A DNA stretch of 26,797 bases, taken from contig CAVKYO010000054.1 in NCBI GenBank assembly GCA_963660495.1, positions 1-26,797 of the forward strand, given 5' to 3'. The first letter of the stretch is position 1, and each line of letters starts with the position of its first letter. Under the pieces are notes generated by a model. The model was not told the origin of the DNA. It searched no databases and saw only the letters and a program-made list of their open reading frames with translations. The position numbers and the translations under genes were made by a program. The stretch is from CAG-877 sp963660495. GTDB taxonomy: Bacteria > Bacillota_I > Bacilli_A > RF39 > UBA660. Of this stretch, positions 1 through 7,206 are shown one piece after another.

Positions 1-54
1 CTTAAAAAATAAGGGCTTGGGAGGTTTTGACCATTTAAAACTGTCAAATTCAAG

Positions 55-83
55 ATTATAACTAATTTTAAAATAGAAGTAAA
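55..83 (-). promoter_or_regulatory. Predicted sigma-A promoter for a gene beyond the left edge
   Basis: Read on the minus strand there is a -35 TTTACT (78-83), a 17-base spacer and a perfect -10 TATAAT (55-60). It lies just past the terminator of the cysteine desulfurase operon and points out of the window. A 6-bp inverted repeat (TTTGAC at 26-31, GTCAAA at 43-48) lies in the presumed leader. The downstream gene is not visible. Confidence 0.5.
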
Positions 84-90
84 GAAGGAA

Positions 91-125
91 AAAAGAACTT
101 TTTAGATTATCTAGAAAGTTCTTTT
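91..125 (-). terminator. Intrinsic terminator of the cysteine desulfurase operon
   Basis: Perfect 11-bp inverted repeat (91-101 and 115-125) with a 13-base loop, followed on the minus strand by a short T run. The 5' arm of the hairpin lies inside the last codons of the desulfurase gene, so stop codon and terminator overlap. Confidence 0.7.
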
Positions 126-1228
126 AATTTACTAATATTTTTCTTAAATGAATCTAAAAATTCATCTATTTCTTCTTTTGTTGTTAAATAAGATAAACTA
201 ATTCTAATACTATGACTAGCTCTTTCTTGATCTTTAGTAACAGCATAAACTGCTAATGAATAATTACCAGTTGAACAAGCTGTTTGTGTTGATATATAGA
301 TATCATCTTGTTCTAAAGCATGTAACATAGTCTCTGATTTAATCTTTTTTAAACTAATATTAACAATATGCGGTACACAGTAATCATTACTATTAATTAA
401 AACATCTAATAAAGATAATTTTTCTAAAAGATACTCATGTAATTCTACTACTTTATCATATTTCTTATCAAAATCAGCATAACATAACCTTAAAGCTTTT
501 GATAATGAAACAATCAATGCTAAAGCTGGTGTACCAGATCTAAAGACAGTAGTAGACTTACCACCATGTATTAATGGCTCTATTATAATATTTTTTTTCT
601 TAATTAGACAGCCAATACCCTTCATTCCATAAAACTTTTGTCCTGAAATACTAGCAAGATCAACATATGATAAATCAACTTTTAATTTACCAATAGCCTG
701 TGTCATATCACTATGAAAATATACTTTAGGATAATCTTTCAAAATTTTACTTATTGCTTTTATATCTTGACAAACACCAACTTCACTATTAACAGCCGCA
801 ATAGTTACAAGAATGGTATCATCCCTAATAAGACTTTTTAAATTATCTAAATCAACTAAACCATAAGAATCTAGTTTAACATAACTAACTTCATAGCCTA
901 ATTGTGTTTCTAAATATTTAACAGTCTCACTAACTGATGAATGTTCAAGCTCTGTTGTTATAATATGTTTACCATGATGCTTAAAACAAATTCCTTTAAT
1001 TGCTAAATTATTAGCTTCACTAGCTCCAGATGTATAAATAACTTCACTACTATCAACATTTAATATATCAGCAATTTGCTTAGTAGCAGCATCAATCAAC
1101 TTTTTAGCATCAGTTCCAAGCTTATGTAAAGAATTAGGATTACCTATATAATTTCTAGTAACCAAGTCAAAAGTATTTAAAACTTCTTCATTAACAGGTG
1201 TAGTAGCACTATAATCTAAATAAATCAT
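107..1228 (-). CDS. Cysteine desulfurase (NifS/IscS-type, PLP-dependent)
   Basis: A 373-residue fold-type I aminotransferase-like enzyme expected to take sulfur from L-cysteine as a persulfide, giving alanine, and pass it to Fe-S or tRNA thiolation pathways. Visible motifs: the PLP-phosphate loop TSGASEANN (66-74), the PLP-stacking His96, VNSEVG (146-151), Asp174 in HSDMTQ, and the Schiff-base Lys198 in SISGQKFYG. Cys318 (QTACSTG) is the persulfide-forming residue. In the family the lysine is usually preceded by His (SxHK); here it is SGQK. The start at 1228 has an AGGT ribosome site and lies 12 bases after the preceding gene, so it is the last gene of the operon from 2303. A neighbouring thiI would be typical in Bacilli, but any such gene is outside the window. 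The specific physiological partner is unknown. Confidence 0.93.
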   Translation of the reverse strand: MIYLDYSATTPVNEEVLNTFDLVTRNYIGNPNSLHKLGTDAKKLIDAATKQIADILNVDSSEVIYTSGASEANNLAIKGICFKHHGKHIITTELEHSSVSETVKYLETQLGYEVSYVKLDSYGLVDLDNLKSLIRDDTILVTIAAVNSEVGVCQDIKAISKILKDYPKVYFHSDMTQAIGKLKVDLSYVDLASISGQKFYGMKGIGCLIKKKNIIIEPLIHGGKSTTVFRSGTPALALIVSLSKALRLCYADFDKKYDKVVELHEYLLEKLSLLDVLINSNDYCVPHIVNISLKKIKSETMLHALEQDDIYISTQTACSTGNYSLAVYAVTKDQERASHSIRISLSYLTTKEEIDEFLDSFKKNISKLKELSR

Positions 1229-1240
1229 TTTAATACCTAA

Positions 1241-1426
1241 CTATTTATCTCCAGAAACTTTATAAAGATCATAATTAAGTTTAGTCATAGCTAATTCAAT
1301 TGTCATAATTTTTTCACTATTGTCTAGCTTGTCATCATCCATTAAAACTTTAATTAATTCATCAGCTACTTTAATTATTTCTTCCTTATTCTTATGTAAA
1401 ACTATTTTATCCATCATGTAGTTCAC
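1241..1426 (-). CDS. Small hypothetical helical protein (61 aa)
   Basis: Unrecognised small protein, Lys/Asp/Glu/Ile rich and predicted mostly helical, with no signal peptide or membrane segment. The frame is open further upstream to a GTG at 1435, but that codon lies inside the Shine-Dalgarno sequence GAGGTG (1433-1438). I therefore chose the GTG at 1426, six bases after that site; the double ATG starting at 1417 is an alternative (58 aa). It sits between the 109-aa gene and the desulfurase and reads the same way, so it is probably co-transcribed. No function is proposed. Confidence 0.65.
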   Translation of the reverse strand: MNYMMDKIVLHKNKEEIIKVADELIKVLMDDDKLDNSEKIMTIELAMTKLNYDLYKVSGDK

Positions 1427-1468
1427 ATAAATCACCTCACATTCATTATAATATTTTACTACTTCATA

Positions 1469-1798
1469 CTACTTATTTGAGTTTTGATAATAATCTCTTT
1501 CAGCTATACTAATAGAAATACTATCTAACTCATCTGGATTATCAACTTCTTCTAATTCAAACTTTTCCTCTATCAGCATCAATACTTCTTTCAAACTACT
1601 ACAGGATTTATACTCAATATTATATTTATTAAGTATATCAATTTCATTATTAGTAAGCACTAATCCATTATTAAGATTATTAAGTTTAGAAGATTTAAAA
1701 TCTAAACTAGAAATAATCTTATCAATATTATACTCCATTATTCCACATCTTTCGCTAAATTTAGAATTTAAAATTATCTTATTTACACGTGTAGCCAT
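1469..1798 (-). CDS. Hypothetical protein (up to 109 aa)
   Basis: Unrecognised acidic soluble protein. Its 5' end overlaps the last 20 bases of the upstream membrane-protein gene, which suggests translational coupling. The ATG at 1798 has only a weak ribosome site. A second in-frame ATG at 1738 would give an 89-residue protein starting MEYNIDKII, and this shorter form may be the true product because the first 20 residues are out-of-frame overlap sequence. The middle (LTNNEIDILNKYNIEYKS, then a helical stretch) looks like a small alpha/beta domain. It belongs to the operon that ends with the cysteine desulfurase. No function is proposed. Confidence 0.6.
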   Translation of the reverse strand: MATRVNKIILNSKFSERCGIMEYNIDKIISSLDFKSSKLNNLNNGLVLTNNEIDILNKYNIEYKSCSSLKEVLMLIEEKFELEEVDNPDELDSISISIAERDYYQNSNK

Positions 1799-2303
1799 TA
1801 TTTTTCATATGTGTCATTAGCTCTCCTTCGGTGTATTTATCCTTTATACTCAAAGTAACCACGTCACTACTCTTAGTATTTGGATTAATTTTAATCTGTA
1901 AACCATCATTCTCATAAAATTCTATATTATTAAGAATTAATGTCTCACTACCAGTAGCATTTACAGTAACTAAAATGTAATCATCACCCGAAGTAACTCT
2001 AACATCGGTATCATCTAAATATTCATATGACTTTTTTATAGCGAACTTAAAAGCTTCTAAGTACGTATCATCATTTAAATATTTATCAGGTAATATTATT
2101 GTCTTAGACAATGTCATTTTACTAATTTTATTACTATCTAATTCAGTTCTTAACTCTTCTTTAATAGTAATACCAAAGTCATCAACTACTCTTTTACTAC
2201 ATTCAACATATGGTTGTTTAACATTTGCAAACAAATAAATTATAATTATAATTATTATTGCTGTAATAATTGTTGGAAAAATCATACTCTTTTTCTTAGT
2301 CAT
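1779..2303 (-). CDS. Membrane-anchored extracytoplasmic protein (174 aa), unknown function
   Basis: N-terminal Lys-rich tip (MTKKK), one hydrophobic helix (about residues 8-26), then an approximately 145-residue polar domain expected outside the membrane. Two cysteines, Cys35 just outside the membrane and Cys173 in the C-terminal YTCK, could form a disulfide (inference). No lipobox is present. The ATG at 2303 follows a strong Shine-Dalgarno (AGAGGTGAGGG) and a consensus promoter at 2325-2352, so this is the first gene of the operon that ends with the cysteine desulfurase. I do not recognise the family; the helix-plus-C-terminal-Cys layout is loosely like DUF1307-type lipoproteins, without firm support. 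Confidence 0.75.
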   Translation of the reverse strand: MTKKKSMIFPTIITAIIIIIIIYLFANVKQPYVECSKRVVDDFGITIKEELRTELDSNKISKMTLSKTIILPDKYLNDDTYLEAFKFAIKKSYEYLDDTDVRVTSGDDYILVTVNATGSETLILNNIEFYENDGLQIKINPNTKSSDVVTLSIKDKYTEGELMTHMKNNGYTCK

Positions 2304-2324
2304 ATCACCCTCACCTCTAAGTTT

Positions 2325-2352
2325 ATTATATCAATAACAAAATAATAGTCAA
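2325..2352 (-). promoter_or_regulatory. Strong sigma-A promoter of the cysteine desulfurase operon
   Basis: Minus-strand -35 TTGACT (2347-2352), 16-base spacer, -10 TATAAT (2325-2330), with a ribosome site and ATG about 20 bases downstream. Confidence 0.8.
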
Positions 2353-2360
2353 GAAAAAGA

Positions 2361-2381
2361 AAAACACTTCATAAAAAGTGC
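2361..2381 (-). terminator. Intrinsic terminator after hsp20
   Basis: Short hairpin CACTT/AAGTG (2365-2369, 2376-2380) just after the hsp20 stop, followed on the minus strand by TTTTTCTTTTTC. The 5-bp stem is weak, but its position and T tract fit a terminator. Confidence 0.5.
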
Positions 2382-2388
2382 CCTTCGA

Positions 2389-2784
2389 TTATTTAATTTC
2401 AATAACTTTTTTATTTTCTACTTCTTCTTTTTTAGGAACAGTAATTTTCAAACATCCATTATTGAATTCAGCATCAATTTTATCTTGATCTAAGTCTCCA
2501 ACATAGAATGATCTTTCATATTTACCGTAAACTCTTTCACGACGAATGTAGTTCTTTTTCTTATCTTCTTCATTAATTTCATTTTTCTTTTCAGCTGAAA
2601 TAGTTAAGTAACCATCTTTTGCTTCAACAGAAATATCTTCTTTATTAAAACCAGGAACATCCATTTCAATATGGTAATTTCCATCTTTTTCATAAATATC
2701 ACATTTCATTGTTTGTTCCTTCTTAGAAGTTATGAAATCATCAAAAATATCATCTAAATAAAATTTTCTTGGAATTAAATCCAT
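2389..2784 (-). CDS. Small heat-shock protein (Hsp20/alpha-crystallin family)
   Basis: An ATP-independent holdase chaperone that binds unfolding proteins in the cytosol. A short N-terminal arm (IPRKFYLDDIFDDF) precedes an alpha-crystallin domain with the typical strands HIEMDVPGF and ISVEAKDGYLTISAE and the hallmark NNGCLKITVPK near the C-terminus. The protein ends in an I-x-I motif (IEI), used in family members to lock oligomers. I chose the ATG at 2784 because AAGGAAG (2794-2800) lies 9 bases upstream. An ATG at 2793 directly abuts that site and would add three residues. The gene is monocistronic, between a CIRCE-controlled promoter and its own terminator, so HrcA repression with heat induction is expected. 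Confidence 0.95.
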   Translation of the reverse strand: MDLIPRKFYLDDIFDDFITSKKEQTMKCDIYEKDGNYHIEMDVPGFNKEDISVEAKDGYLTISAEKKNEINEEDKKKNYIRRERVYGKYERSFYVGDLDQDKIDAEFNNGCLKITVPKKEEVENKKVIEIK

Positions 2785-2814
2785 ACTTATCATCTTCCTT
2801 TCATCTACAATTAT

Positions 2815-2843
2815 GTTATACTACTTTTTTTAGCACTTGTCAA
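2815..2843 (-). promoter_or_regulatory. hsp20 promoter
   Basis: Minus-strand -35 TTGACA (2838-2843), 17-base spacer, -10 TATAAC (2815-2820). The -35 lies inside the CIRCE operator, so bound HrcA would block RNA polymerase. Confidence 0.8.
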
Positions 2844-2856
2844 CACTAAGTGCTAA
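2830..2856. promoter_or_regulatory. CIRCE operator (HrcA site) upstream of hsp20
   Basis: Perfect 9-bp inverted repeat TTAGCACTT (2830-2838) and AAGTGCTAA (2848-2856) with the canonical 9-base spacer. The consensus is TTAGCACTC-N9-GAGTGCTAA; each arm differs only in its innermost base. Confidence 0.92.
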
Positions 2857-2891
2857 TTTTTCTAAAAAAAATTAATTATTAAAAAAAACAA

Positions 2892-2920
2892 AAGACATAT
2901 TAAACAAACTATGATATACT
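2892..2920 (+). promoter_or_regulatory. Extended -10 promoter of the 2958 gene
   Basis: Plus-strand -35 AAGACA (2892-2897), 17-base spacer, -10 TATACT (2915-2920) preceded by TGA, which gives an extended -10 (TGnTATACT). Confidence 0.6.
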
Positions 2921-2957
2921 ATTAAAAGATAAGAATATTAGTGAGGTAATGTGATAT

Positions 2958-3665
2958 ATGATAATGAAAAATGAAGCCAAATTTGAAAAAATAGATCTAA
3001 TTATAATTATAATTTGCTCTCTAGCAATAATAATTGCCAGTGTCTTAACAGCAGTCTTGGTAAATTATAAAGCTGAAAAGAAAAATAAAGAAGTTTATTC
3101 AAGTTACACAGCTATTCCAAGAAACAGTAAATATCGTTACAAAATAAGTAATAATGAAATAAGTTTCTATGATGGAAAATCAATAGTTGACACTTATAAA
3201 TGTACTAAAAACTGTTCTATAAAAGATTATGCAACAGATCAATTTAAATCAGACTATGATGAATTTATCCCTATTTATGATAATGATCAATACATAATAT
3301 ATAATATAGACATAAAATCAGTTTATTATACATTTGATTCGTATCCAAAAATAACTAATAATAAAGATTACGGTTTAGTAATGAGTAATGGAAAATATGG
3401 ATTAGTAAGTTCAAAAGGAAGTCTAATATTAAAAGCAGAATTTGATAGTGTTGAATTAACTGAAAATTATTTAATAACATTAAAAAACAATGTTCTAAAC
3501 ATTTATGATAAATATGCTAATAAGTTAACAAATGATGAAATAAATAATATTTATGAAGTTGCCCCTGTTGAAAAAGAAAATTCATTATATTTATATATAA
3601 CTGATACTAACTTAAACAGAAAAATTCTAAATTATGATAAAAAAACTAATTCATTTATTATTTAA
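2958..3665 (+). CDS. Membrane-anchored WG-repeat-like protein (235 aa)
   Basis: One strong N-terminal membrane helix (about residues 13-36) follows a short charged cytoplasmic tip; the remaining 200 residues should be extracytoplasmic. Within them YGLVMSNGKYGLVSSKGSL followed by ILKAEFDSVEL matches the pattern of WG (KWG) repeats: G-x-Y/W-G-hydrophobic, then a D/S-x-x-G turn, then a K/A-x-F/Y-D strand. One repeat is clear and flanking strands may be degenerate ones. Cys82 and Cys86 (CTKNC) form a close pair that could be a disulfide. The start at 2958 follows GAGGT by about 10 bases. It is one of only two plus-strand genes, converges on the kinase operon and has its own terminator. The specific role is unknown. 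Confidence 0.8.
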   Translation: MIMKNEAKFEKIDLIIIIICSLAIIIASVLTAVLVNYKAEKKNKEVYSSYTAIPRNSKYRYKISNNEISFYDGKSIVDTYKCTKNCSIKDYATDQFKSDYDEFIPIYDNDQYIIYNIDIKSVYYTFDSYPKITNNKDYGLVMSNGKYGLVSSKGSLILKAEFDSVELTENYLITLKNNVLNIYDKYANKLTNDEINNIYEVAPVEKENSLYLYITDTNLNRKILNYDKKTNSFII

Positions 3666-3693
3666 CAGTTCCAAATAAGAACTGTTTTTTTTT
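3664..3693 (+). terminator. Intrinsic terminator of the 2958 gene
   Basis: Stem AACAGTTC (3664-3671) and GAACTGTT (3679-3686) with a 7-base loop, followed by a run of nine T (3685-3693). It begins at the stop codon. Confidence 0.85.
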
Positions 3694-3694
3694 G

Positions 3695-3731
3695 AAAAAA
3701 TGAGAACTGTTCAAAACAGTTCTCATTTTTT
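3695..3731. terminator. Bidirectional terminator between convergent genes
   Basis: Perfect 17-bp inverted repeat (3695-3711 and 3715-3731) with a 3-base loop. A runs on the left arm and T runs on the right make it work in both directions. It ends the kinase operon on the minus strand and backs up the plus-strand terminator. Confidence 0.88.
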
Positions 3732-3733
3732 AA

Positions 3734-6700
3734 TTAACTAAGTTCATATCTTTTCATATAATCTTCAACTAACTTAATTGTATTATTATATTCTAAAGAT
3801 AAAGATTCAAAGTTTTCTTTAACAAAGTTAACATCATTTTCTTTACTCTTTAGTTCATGTTGATAACTTAAATCTGCTAATTTCATAAATCCTAAATACT
3901 TACAATCACTCTTCAATGAATGTACTTCTATTGCATAATTAGGCATATCTTCTGCTTCTTTATATTGATTAATTCTATCCCATTTAGAATGTACATCAGT
4001 AATAAAGTCAACAATAGTCATATTATACATTTCTATATCACCAAGTAATTCTAAAGACTTATCCATATCAACACCTTTATCACGTAAATATGTCTCCATA
4101 GCAGAATCACTCTTATCAGTAGCAACTTCAACAGCATCATCAGTCTTAACCTCGATCTTTTCTTCTACTGGAACCTCAGCCTCAGTCTTAGTCTCTTCCT
4201 TAACCTCAGTCTTCTCCTCTACTGGTGTCTCAACCACAGTCTTAGTCTCTTCCTTAACTTCAGCCTTTTCTTCTACTGGAACCTCAGCCTCAGCCTCAGT
4301 CTTAGTCTCTTCCTTAACCTCGGCCTTTTCTTCTACTGGAACCTCAGCCTCAGTCTTAACTTCTTCCTTAACTTCAACCTTTTCTTCTACTGGAGCCTCA
4401 ACTTCAGTCTTAGTCTCTTCCTTAACCTCAGTCTTCTCCTCTACTGGTGTCTCAACCACAGTCTTAGTCTCTTCCTTAACTTCAGCCTTTTCTTCTACTG
4501 GAACCTCAGCCTCAGCCTCAGTCTTAGTCTCTTCCTTAACCTCGGCCTTTTCTTCTACTGGAACCTCAGCCTCAGTCTTAACTTCTTCCTTAACTTCAAC
4601 CTTTTCTTCTACTGGAGCCTCAACTTCAGTCTTAGTCTCTTCCTTAACCTCAGTCTTCTCCTCTACTGGTGTCTCAACCACAGTCTTAGTCTCTTCCTTA
4701 ACTTCAGCCTTTTCTTCTACTGGAACCTCAGCCTCAGCCTCAGTCTTAGTCTCTTCCTTAACCTCGGTCTTTTCTTCTACTGGAGTCTCAGACTCAGTCT
4801 TAACTTCTTCTTTTACTTCAGCCTTTTCTTCTACTGGAACCTCAGCCTCAGTCTTAACTTCTTCCTTAACTTCAGCCTTTTCTTCTACTGGAGTCTCAGA
4901 CTCAGTCTTAGTCTCTTCCTTAACCTCGGTCTTTTCTTCTACTTGTGTCTCAACCTCAGTCTTAACTTCTTCTTTTACTTCAGCCTTTTCTTCTACTGGA
5001 ACCTCATCCTCAGTCTTAACTTCTTCCTTAACTTCAGCCTTTTCTTCTACTGGAGTCTCAGACTCAGTCTTAGTCTCTTCCTTAACCTCAGTCTTAGTCT
5101 CTTCTTTTACTTCAGGCTTTTCATCAACTACTATTACTTCGCCTTTTGACTTTTCATCAAACTCATCTTCAGTAACAACAGGTTTAACATCATGTCTAAC
5201 TTCTGCTTTTAAATTACCTTGACTAGTCTTTTCCTCAGTACCAACAACACTCTTGCCAGCAGCTTCACGCTCACGTCTAGCTTTTTCAGAAACAGACATA
5301 ATAGTTTTATCCTCAAAAAATCTATGAATAATTCTATCAAGTTCTTGAGTATTAATTGGTAAAGACAAATAACAGTCAAAACCTTCTGATAAATATTTCT
5401 CCTCCATACCATTCATAGCATTAGCCGTAAGAGCAACAATCGGAGGAATTTCATAATCATCAAGTCTCTTAATAATCTTAACAGTCTCAATACCATCCAT
5501 TTCAGGCATCATATGATCCAAAAAGATAATATCATAATGATTACCATACTTAAATTTATAAATACAATCCTTACCAGAAATAGCTGTATCAACATTAAAA
5601 TTGTATTTTTTCAACAACCTCTCAGAAACCTTAAGGTTAAGTTTACTATCATCAACAACCAAAGCCGTAAAATCAGAACAATCCAAGAAATCTCTAATTC
5701 TAGTTGAATTACTTTCCTGTTGTACACTACCAATTGGCGTAGGATCAATAACCTTCAAAGGTAAGTCTACATAAAAAGTAGTACCAACTTCAAATTCACT
5801 AGTAAACCAAATCTTACCACCCATTAAATCAACAAACTTCTTAGTAATAACAAGACCTAATCCAGTACCTTCAATCTCCTTGGAAATAGCACTATCAAGT
5901 CTAGAAAACTTCTCAAAAATTTTACTATAATCTTCCTTCTTTATACCATAACCAGTATCAGAAATTTTAATATGTAATAAAACTTTCTCCGGATCATTTC
6001 TTTCAGCAACTATAGAAAGCTTAATTTTACCAACTTCCGTATACTTAACAGCATTATTAGTAATATTAAGTAATATTTGATACACCTTAGTAGCGTCACC
6101 ATATACTTTAGAAGGAATTTGTTCATCTAAATCAATATATAATTTAACAGGATTATTACCAATTCTTGCTTCAATTATACTACCTAACTCTTTAACCGTT
6201 TTAGCAATATTGAAACTCTTACAATCCAAAGTATCATTACCAGATTCAATCTTAGAAATATCCAAAATATTATTAATTATATCAACTAAGTTAGTACCAG
6301 CAGTAGCAATACTCAAAAGATCATTACGAGCCATTTTCTCATCAAACTTAGAAGTATTTAATAATGAATCAGAAAATCCAATAATAGCGTTCATAGGAGT
6401 TCTAATTTCATGAGATAAATTAGATAAGAAATCCGTTTTAGAACGATTTGACCTATCAATATCAGATTTTAAACTTTCAATCTCACGTGCCAAATGAATA
6501 TCAGGATTTTCAATAATGAAATATAAGAAGAACACTTGTAAAGAACAACAAATAACATATACAGATATATTATTAAATAATATTTGTAAAACTAACATTG
6601 CTAGTAAAACAAGCATAATCAAAGTTATAGCAATTTTTCTTCTTAATGGATATTGTTTATACAAAGTATATGCACAAAGTAAAGTATAAGAACACATACA

Positions 6701-7189
6701 AGTTAATCCAAACAAAATACCAAAATCAGAAGAACCACATATAACAACAACTTGATTAACATCAACACTAGTTCTAGGAAGAACAATATAAGCTAATAAA
6801 AGAACACAAAGAACTACAAATAAAGCACAACTATTTTTACTATTCTTTAATAATTCCATAAAACTATTATATTGAAGCTTCTGCATATAAACAACACAAT
6901 ATATACAGAAGAATCCTACCCAGAAAATAAACGCTAACCAGTGTACAATTCTAATACATGTAATAACTACTTCAGAATTAATATATGCTAAACATAATAA
7001 ATATAAAAACTCAGTACCTAAAATAGTTAAAACTACACTTAAGATAATTCGATACATCTTACTTCTTAAATCACTTTGTTTTTCCTTAGAAAAATAAATG
7101 ACAGAAAGGAAAATTGTAAATAAGAAACAACCAAATGCAAGTAATATACTAGTAGAAAGATTTTCAGCTAAATTATAAATATTTCTCAT
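3734..7189 (-). CDS. 7TM hybrid histidine kinase with receiver, long repeat linker and HPt domain
   Basis: 1151 residues. Seven membrane helices (about 11-226, similar in layout to HisKA_7TM sensors) are followed by a HisKA dimer/phosphoacceptor helix with His260 (NLSHEIRTP). The ATPase domain is intact: N box NITNNAVKYTE with Asn379, G1 DTGYGI (411-416), G2 GTGLGL (441-446). The receiver has Asp513/Asp514, phospho-acceptor Asp558 (FLDHMMPEMDG) and Thr588, but the conserved receiver lysine is replaced (YLSLP, Leu610). Residues about 690-1016 are 17 repeats of an 18-20-residue PVEEKAEVKEE-type unit. The C-terminus is an HPt domain with His1090 (EVHSLKSDCKYLG). This order, H-D-linker-H, implies an intramolecular phosphorelay passing phosphate to an unseen response regulator. 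Its start is 18 bases after the stop of the other kinase and follows AGGAAGGGAAG, so the two are co-transcribed. The signal sensed is unknown. Confidence 0.95.
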   Translation of the reverse strand: MRNIYNLAENLSTSILLAFGCFLFTIFLSVIYFSKEKQSDLRSKMYRIILSVVLTILGTEFLYLLCLAYINSEVVITCIRIVHWLAFIFWVGFFCIYCVVYMQKLQYNSFMELLKNSKNSCALFVVLCVLLLAYIVLPRTSVDVNQVVVICGSSDFGILFGLTCMCSYTLLCAYTLYKQYPLRRKIAITLIMLVLLAMLVLQILFNNISVYVICCSLQVFFLYFIIENPDIHLAREIESLKSDIDRSNRSKTDFLSNLSHEIRTPMNAIIGFSDSLLNTSKFDEKMARNDLLSIATAGTNLVDIINNILDISKIESGNDTLDCKSFNIAKTVKELGSIIEARIGNNPVKLYIDLDEQIPSKVYGDATKVYQILLNITNNAVKYTEVGKIKLSIVAERNDPEKVLLHIKISDTGYGIKKEDYSKIFEKFSRLDSAISKEIEGTGLGLVITKKFVDLMGGKIWFTSEFEVGTTFYVDLPLKVIDPTPIGSVQQESNSTRIRDFLDCSDFTALVVDDSKLNLKVSERLLKKYNFNVDTAISGKDCIYKFKYGNHYDIIFLDHMMPEMDGIETVKIIKRLDDYEIPPIVALTANAMNGMEEKYLSEGFDCYLSLPINTQELDRIIHRFFEDKTIMSVSEKARREREAAGKSVVGTEEKTSQGNLKAEVRHDVKPVVTEDEFDEKSKGEVIVVDEKPEVKEETKTEVKEETKTESETPVEEKAEVKEEVKTEDEVPVEEKAEVKEEVKTEVETQVEEKTEVKEETKTESETPVEEKAEVKEEVKTEAEVPVEEKAEVKEEVKTESETPVEEKTEVKEETKTEAEAEVPVEEKAEVKEETKTVVETPVEEKTEVKEETKTEVEAPVEEKVEVKEEVKTEAEVPVEEKAEVKEETKTEAEAEVPVEEKAEVKEETKTVVETPVEEKTEVKEETKTEVEAPVEEKVEVKEEVKTEAEVPVEEKAEVKEETKTEAEAEVPVEEKAEVKEETKTVVETPVEEKTEVKEETKTEAEVPVEEKIEVKTDDAVEVATDKSDSAMETYLRDKGVDMDKSLELLGDIEMYNMTIVDFITDVHSKWDRINQYKEAEDMPNYAIEVHSLKSDCKYLGFMKLADLSYQHELKSKENDVNFVKENFESLSLEYNNTIKLVEDYMKRYELS
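4142..5122 (-). repeat. Coding repeat array in the kinase linker (17 units of 54-60 bp)
   Basis: Encodes residues about 690-1016: 17 in-frame copies centred on [P/Q]-V-E-E-K-x-E-V-K-E-E, spaced 18 residues apart, or 20 where an extra EAEA is present. The peptide is highly charged with alternating Glu and Lys, so a flexible or extended tether is likely. Confidence 0.93.
4182..4765 (-). repeat. 222-bp higher-order tandem repeat, about 2.6 identical copies
   Basis: Within the linker array a 222-bp unit (74 codons, four basic units) recurs with copy boundaries at 4281, 4503 and 4725. Base-by-base comparison of 4281-4502 with 4503-4724 shows no difference that I can find, and the match extends about 100 bases left of 4281 and about 40 bases right of 4725. 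Confidence 0.9.
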
Positions 7190-7206
7190 ACTCTACACTT
7201 CCCTTC

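Noticed and set aside
1..54. Riboswitch or T-box leader at the left edge
   Set aside because: Only one 6-bp inverted repeat is visible and the downstream gene is outside the window; no known riboswitch motif recognised.
1445..1450. Internal promoter (-10 TATAAT) ahead of the 61-aa gene
   Set aside because: No -35 hexamer at a suitable distance.
4182..4765. CRISPR-like array
   Set aside because: Repeats are tandem, in frame and without unique spacers; they encode the kinase linker.
4943..5149. Plus-strand open frame with Leu/Phe/Ser repeats opposite the kinase linker
   Set aside because: It is the antisense image of the Glu/Lys repeat; no ribosome site and no independent codon pattern.
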